Shown here: positions 61,879-64,000 of the stretch, piece by piece
Position numbering within the stretch: the first letter of the stretch is position 1
How the letters are laid out: every line of letters begins with the position of its first letter
Source: Oxalobacteraceae bacterium OTU3CINTB1
GTDB lineage: Bacteria > Pseudomonadota > Gammaproteobacteria > Burkholderiales > Burkholderiaceae_D
Direction: 5' to 3'
DNA: 64,000 nucleotides
Assembly: GCA_024123955.1 (NCBI GenBank)
Contig: CP099652.1
Coordinates: 2,232,001-2,296,000 of the forward strand
Program-made: the position numbers and the translations under genes
The notes under the pieces: model-generated
What the model was told of the DNA's origin: nothing
The model's input: only the letters and a program-made list of their open reading frames with translations
The model's database searches: none

Positions 61879-63939
61879 TTGACCGAACACCTTCCAACGC
61901 CTGCCGACACGCACGCGCCGGTCCCCGCCGACGCCACTCCCGCCGTCGTCGGCGCGACCCCAGACCTGCCCCCCGGCAAATACGATTCCGAGGTCGAGCG
62001 ACTGTTCGGCGCCGGCGGACCGTTGGGTCCGGCTGTTGGCGACTTCAAGCCGCGCCGCTCGCAGACGGAAATGGCCAAGGCGGTCGCGGCCGCGATTTCC
62101 AGCCAGACCACGTTGATCGCCGAGGCCGGCACTGGCACGGGCAAGACTTTCGCCTATCTGGTGCCGGCGTTGCTGTGGGGCGGCAAGACCATCGTCTCGA
62201 CCGGGACCAAGAACTTGCAGGACCAGCTGTTCCTGCGCGATATTCCGACCGTGCGCGCCGCCTTGCAGGCGCCGGTGTCGGTCGCGCTGCTCAAAGGCCG
62301 CTCGAATTACGTCTGCCATTACCATCTCGAGCGTACCCTGCAGAACGGCCGCATGACGTCGCGCGACGACGTCGGTCACCTGCGCGAGATATCGCGTTTC
62401 CTGAAAATGACCAGTTCCGGCGACAAGGCCGAGCTGGCGCGCGTGCCGGAAAACGCGCTGATCTGGAACCTGGTGACCTCGACCCGCGACAACTGCATGG
62501 GCGCCGAGTGCCAGTATTACCAGGATTGTTTCGTCATGAAGGCGCGCAAGGAAGCGCAGCAGGCCGACGTGGTGGTGGTCAACCACCACCTGTTCTTCGC
62601 CGACGTCGCGCTCAAGGATTCGGGCATCGCCGAACTGCTGCCGTCGGCCAATACCATCATCTTCGATGAGGCGCACCAGCTGCCGGACACCGCCACCTTG
62701 TTCTTCGGCGATACGTTTTCGACCTCGCAAATCCTGGAATTGTGCCGCGACGTGCTGGCCGAGGGCTTGTCGAACGCCCGCGACGGCGCCGATTGGGGCA
62801 AGGTCGTCACGGTGGTGGAGAAGGCCGCGCGCGACCTCAGGTTGACATTCCCGCAAGATATCGTGCGCCTGTCGCTGCCGCAGATCGCGCCGTCGAGCGA
62901 CTTTTTCCCGGCGTTGCAGACGCTGAAGGACGAGCTGGACGGCATGCTGGCCGTGCTGGAAACCCAGGCGGCCCGCGCCGAAACGCTGGAACAATGTCGC
63001 CAGCGCGGCATCGAACTGGCGCAAAAATTGTCGTCCTGGAAATTCGATCCGAAGGCGCGCGTCGAAAAAGGCGAGGAGGCGGTGTTCTGGGTCGAGGCCT
63101 ACGCGTCATCGTTGCAGCTGCATAAAACGCCTTTATCGATCGCGCCGATCTTCAACGGCCAGCGCGAAGGCGTGCCGCGCAGCTGGATTTTCACGTCGGC
63201 GACCTTGGCCGTGAAGAATGATTTCAGCCATTTCTCGGAACAAATGGGCCTGACGGACGAACCGTCGAAGACTTGGCCGAGCCCGTTTAATTACGAAGAG
63301 CAGGGCCTTTTATATGTGCCGCAGGGTTTGCCGGACCCGAATTCCATCGGTTATACCGACGCGGTGCTGGACCTGGCGCTGCCGGTGATCGAGGCGGCGG
63401 GCGGAAAAACTTTCCTTTTGTGCACGACTTTGCGCGCTGTGAAGCGCGCCGCCGAGCGCCTGCGCGACGAGTTCGAAAAGCGCGGCTTGCCGTATCCGCT
63501 GTTCATCCAGGGCGACAAGGGCCGCACCGAGTTGCTGGACCAATTCCGCAAGGCGGGAAATGGCGTGCTGATCGGTAGCCAGAGTTTCTGGGAAGGCGTC
63601 GACGTGCGCGGCGACGCGCTGTCCTTGGTGATTATCGACAAGCTGCCGTTCGCGCCGCCGGACGATCCGGTGCTGGCCGCGCGTATCGAGGTGATGGAAA
63701 AGCAGGGCAAAAACGGCTTCATGCATCACACCCTGCCGGAAGCGATCATCAATCTGAAGCAGGGCGCCGGCCGCCTGATCCGCGACGAAGGCGATCGCGG
63801 TGTGCTGATGCTGTGCGATCCGCGTGTGATTTCCAAGCCCTACGGCAAGCGGATTTGGCAGAGCCTGCCGTCCTTCAAACGCACCCGCGAGCAGGCGGAT
63901 GCGGTCGCGTTCTTCCAAAACAAGAATACCGAAGAGTAA
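61879..63939 (+). CDS. DinG/YoaA-type iron-sulfur DNA helicase
   Basis: Superfamily 2 (XPD-like) 5'-3' DNA helicase, 686 residues. Walker A is E-A-G-T-G-T-G-K-T; the box is F-D-E-A-H. Four Cys for a [4Fe-4S] cluster occur in N-Y-V-C-H-Y and N-C-M-G-A-E-C-Q-Y-Y-Q-D-C. G-S-Q-S-F-W-E-G-V-D and Q-G-A-G-R-L-I-R are the motor motifs of the second lobe. The only in-frame start is TTG 61879, because a stop codon lies at 61870. It probably acts in DNA repair and replication-fork rescue. Confidence 0.92.
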   Translation: MTEHLPTPADTHAPVPADATPAVVGATPDLPPGKYDSEVERLFGAGGPLGPAVGDFKPRRSQTEMAKAVAAAISSQTTLIAEAGTGTGKTFAYLVPALLWGGKTIVSTGTKNLQDQLFLRDIPTVRAALQAPVSVALLKGRSNYVCHYHLERTLQNGRMTSRDDVGHLREISRFLKMTSSGDKAELARVPENALIWNLVTSTRDNCMGAECQYYQDCFVMKARKEAQQADVVVVNHHLFFADVALKDSGIAELLPSANTIIFDEAHQLPDTATLFFGDTFSTSQILELCRDVLAEGLSNARDGADWGKVVTVVEKAARDLRLTFPQDIVRLSLPQIAPSSDFFPALQTLKDELDGMLAVLETQAARAETLEQCRQRGIELAQKLSSWKFDPKARVEKGEEAVFWVEAYASSLQLHKTPLSIAPIFNGQREGVPRSWIFTSATLAVKNDFSHFSEQMGLTDEPSKTWPSPFNYEEQGLLYVPQGLPDPNSIGYTDAVLDLALPVIEAAGGKTFLLCTTLRAVKRAAERLRDEFEKRGLPYPLFIQGDKGRTELLDQFRKAGNGVLIGSQSFWEGVDVRGDALSLVIIDKLPFAPPDDPVLAARIEVMEKQGKNGFMHHTLPEAIINLKQGAGRLIRDEGDRGVLMLCDPRVISKPYGKRIWQSLPSFKRTREQADAVAFFQNKNTEE

Positions 63940-63955
63940 CTTTCGGTATTTTTTC
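63925..63955 (+). terminator. helicase gene terminator
   Basis: AATACCGAA (63925-63933), 8-nt loop, TTCGGTATT (63942-63950) and a T-rich tail. The hairpin includes the stop codon. Confidence 0.85.
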
Positions 63956-64000
63956 TCTTGCCCCAAGCGGGCGATCAAATCGATTTTCGTAGGGCGGATT

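Overview
This window looks like chromosome from a GC-rich betaproteobacterium of the order Burkholderiales, most likely family Oxalobacteraceae (Massilia, Duganella or a relative). The reasons are the sdhCDAB-sdhE-gltA-odhA-odhB-lpdA gene order, a cphA'/cphA cyanophycin locus with its DUF1854 and ABC-exporter partners, a DUF2863 gene, PEP-CTERM surface proteins and glucan-degrading genes. The genus is inferred; no rRNA, tRNA, CRISPR array or transposase was found.

Layout. 0-5 kb is accessory: the end of a two-component sensor kinase, a BrnT-BrnA and a HicA-HicB toxin-antitoxin pair, two PEP-CTERM proteins and a DUF3606 protein. 5.1-14 kb is a beta-glucoside/glucan utilisation locus: JmjC-like cupin, orphan sugar-binding protein, LacI regulator, GH1 and GH3 beta-glucosidases and a FucP-type sugar importer. 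Near-palindromic LacI-type operators precede both the binding protein and the GH1 gene. 14.4-22.7 kb holds the cyanophycin genes: DUF1854 protein and zinc-ribbon ABC exporter on the minus strand, cphA' and cphA on the plus strand. 22.7-28.6 kb carries a catalase with an OxyR-like site, an M14 carboxypeptidase coupled to a CYTH-domain protein, and DUF2863.

28.7-33.9 kb is a visibly AT-richer island on the minus strand. It holds an unknown protein with a hydrophobic N-terminal segment, an FRG-domain protein, a SIR2 protein and a HerA ATPase. The last two form a known kind of antiphage pair (SIR2-HerA, Nezha-like); whether the first two belong to the same system is open. The HerA stop codon abuts a decayed LamG gene, which marks the island border.

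34-46 kb and 52.5-58.8 kb are central metabolism. mdh, a CitE-like lyase, a periplasmic protein and acnA lie on the minus strand, divergent from a GntR regulator. sdhCDAB, sdhE and gltA follow, then odhA, odhB, a PspC protein and lpdA. Together these encode much of the TCA cycle. Between the two blocks (46-52.4 kb) lie an XRE regulator with a membrane protein under an apparent self-operator, a PilZ protein, two unknown AT-richer genes, an LRR protein kinase followed by a BlaI-type repressor, and a divergent MBL-fold/LysR pair. The right end carries zapE, a coiled-coil periplasmic protein, a PP2C phosphatase, a DUF465 protein and a DinG/YoaA-type helicase.

Many long open frames on the strands opposite real genes are GC-driven shadows and are left out.
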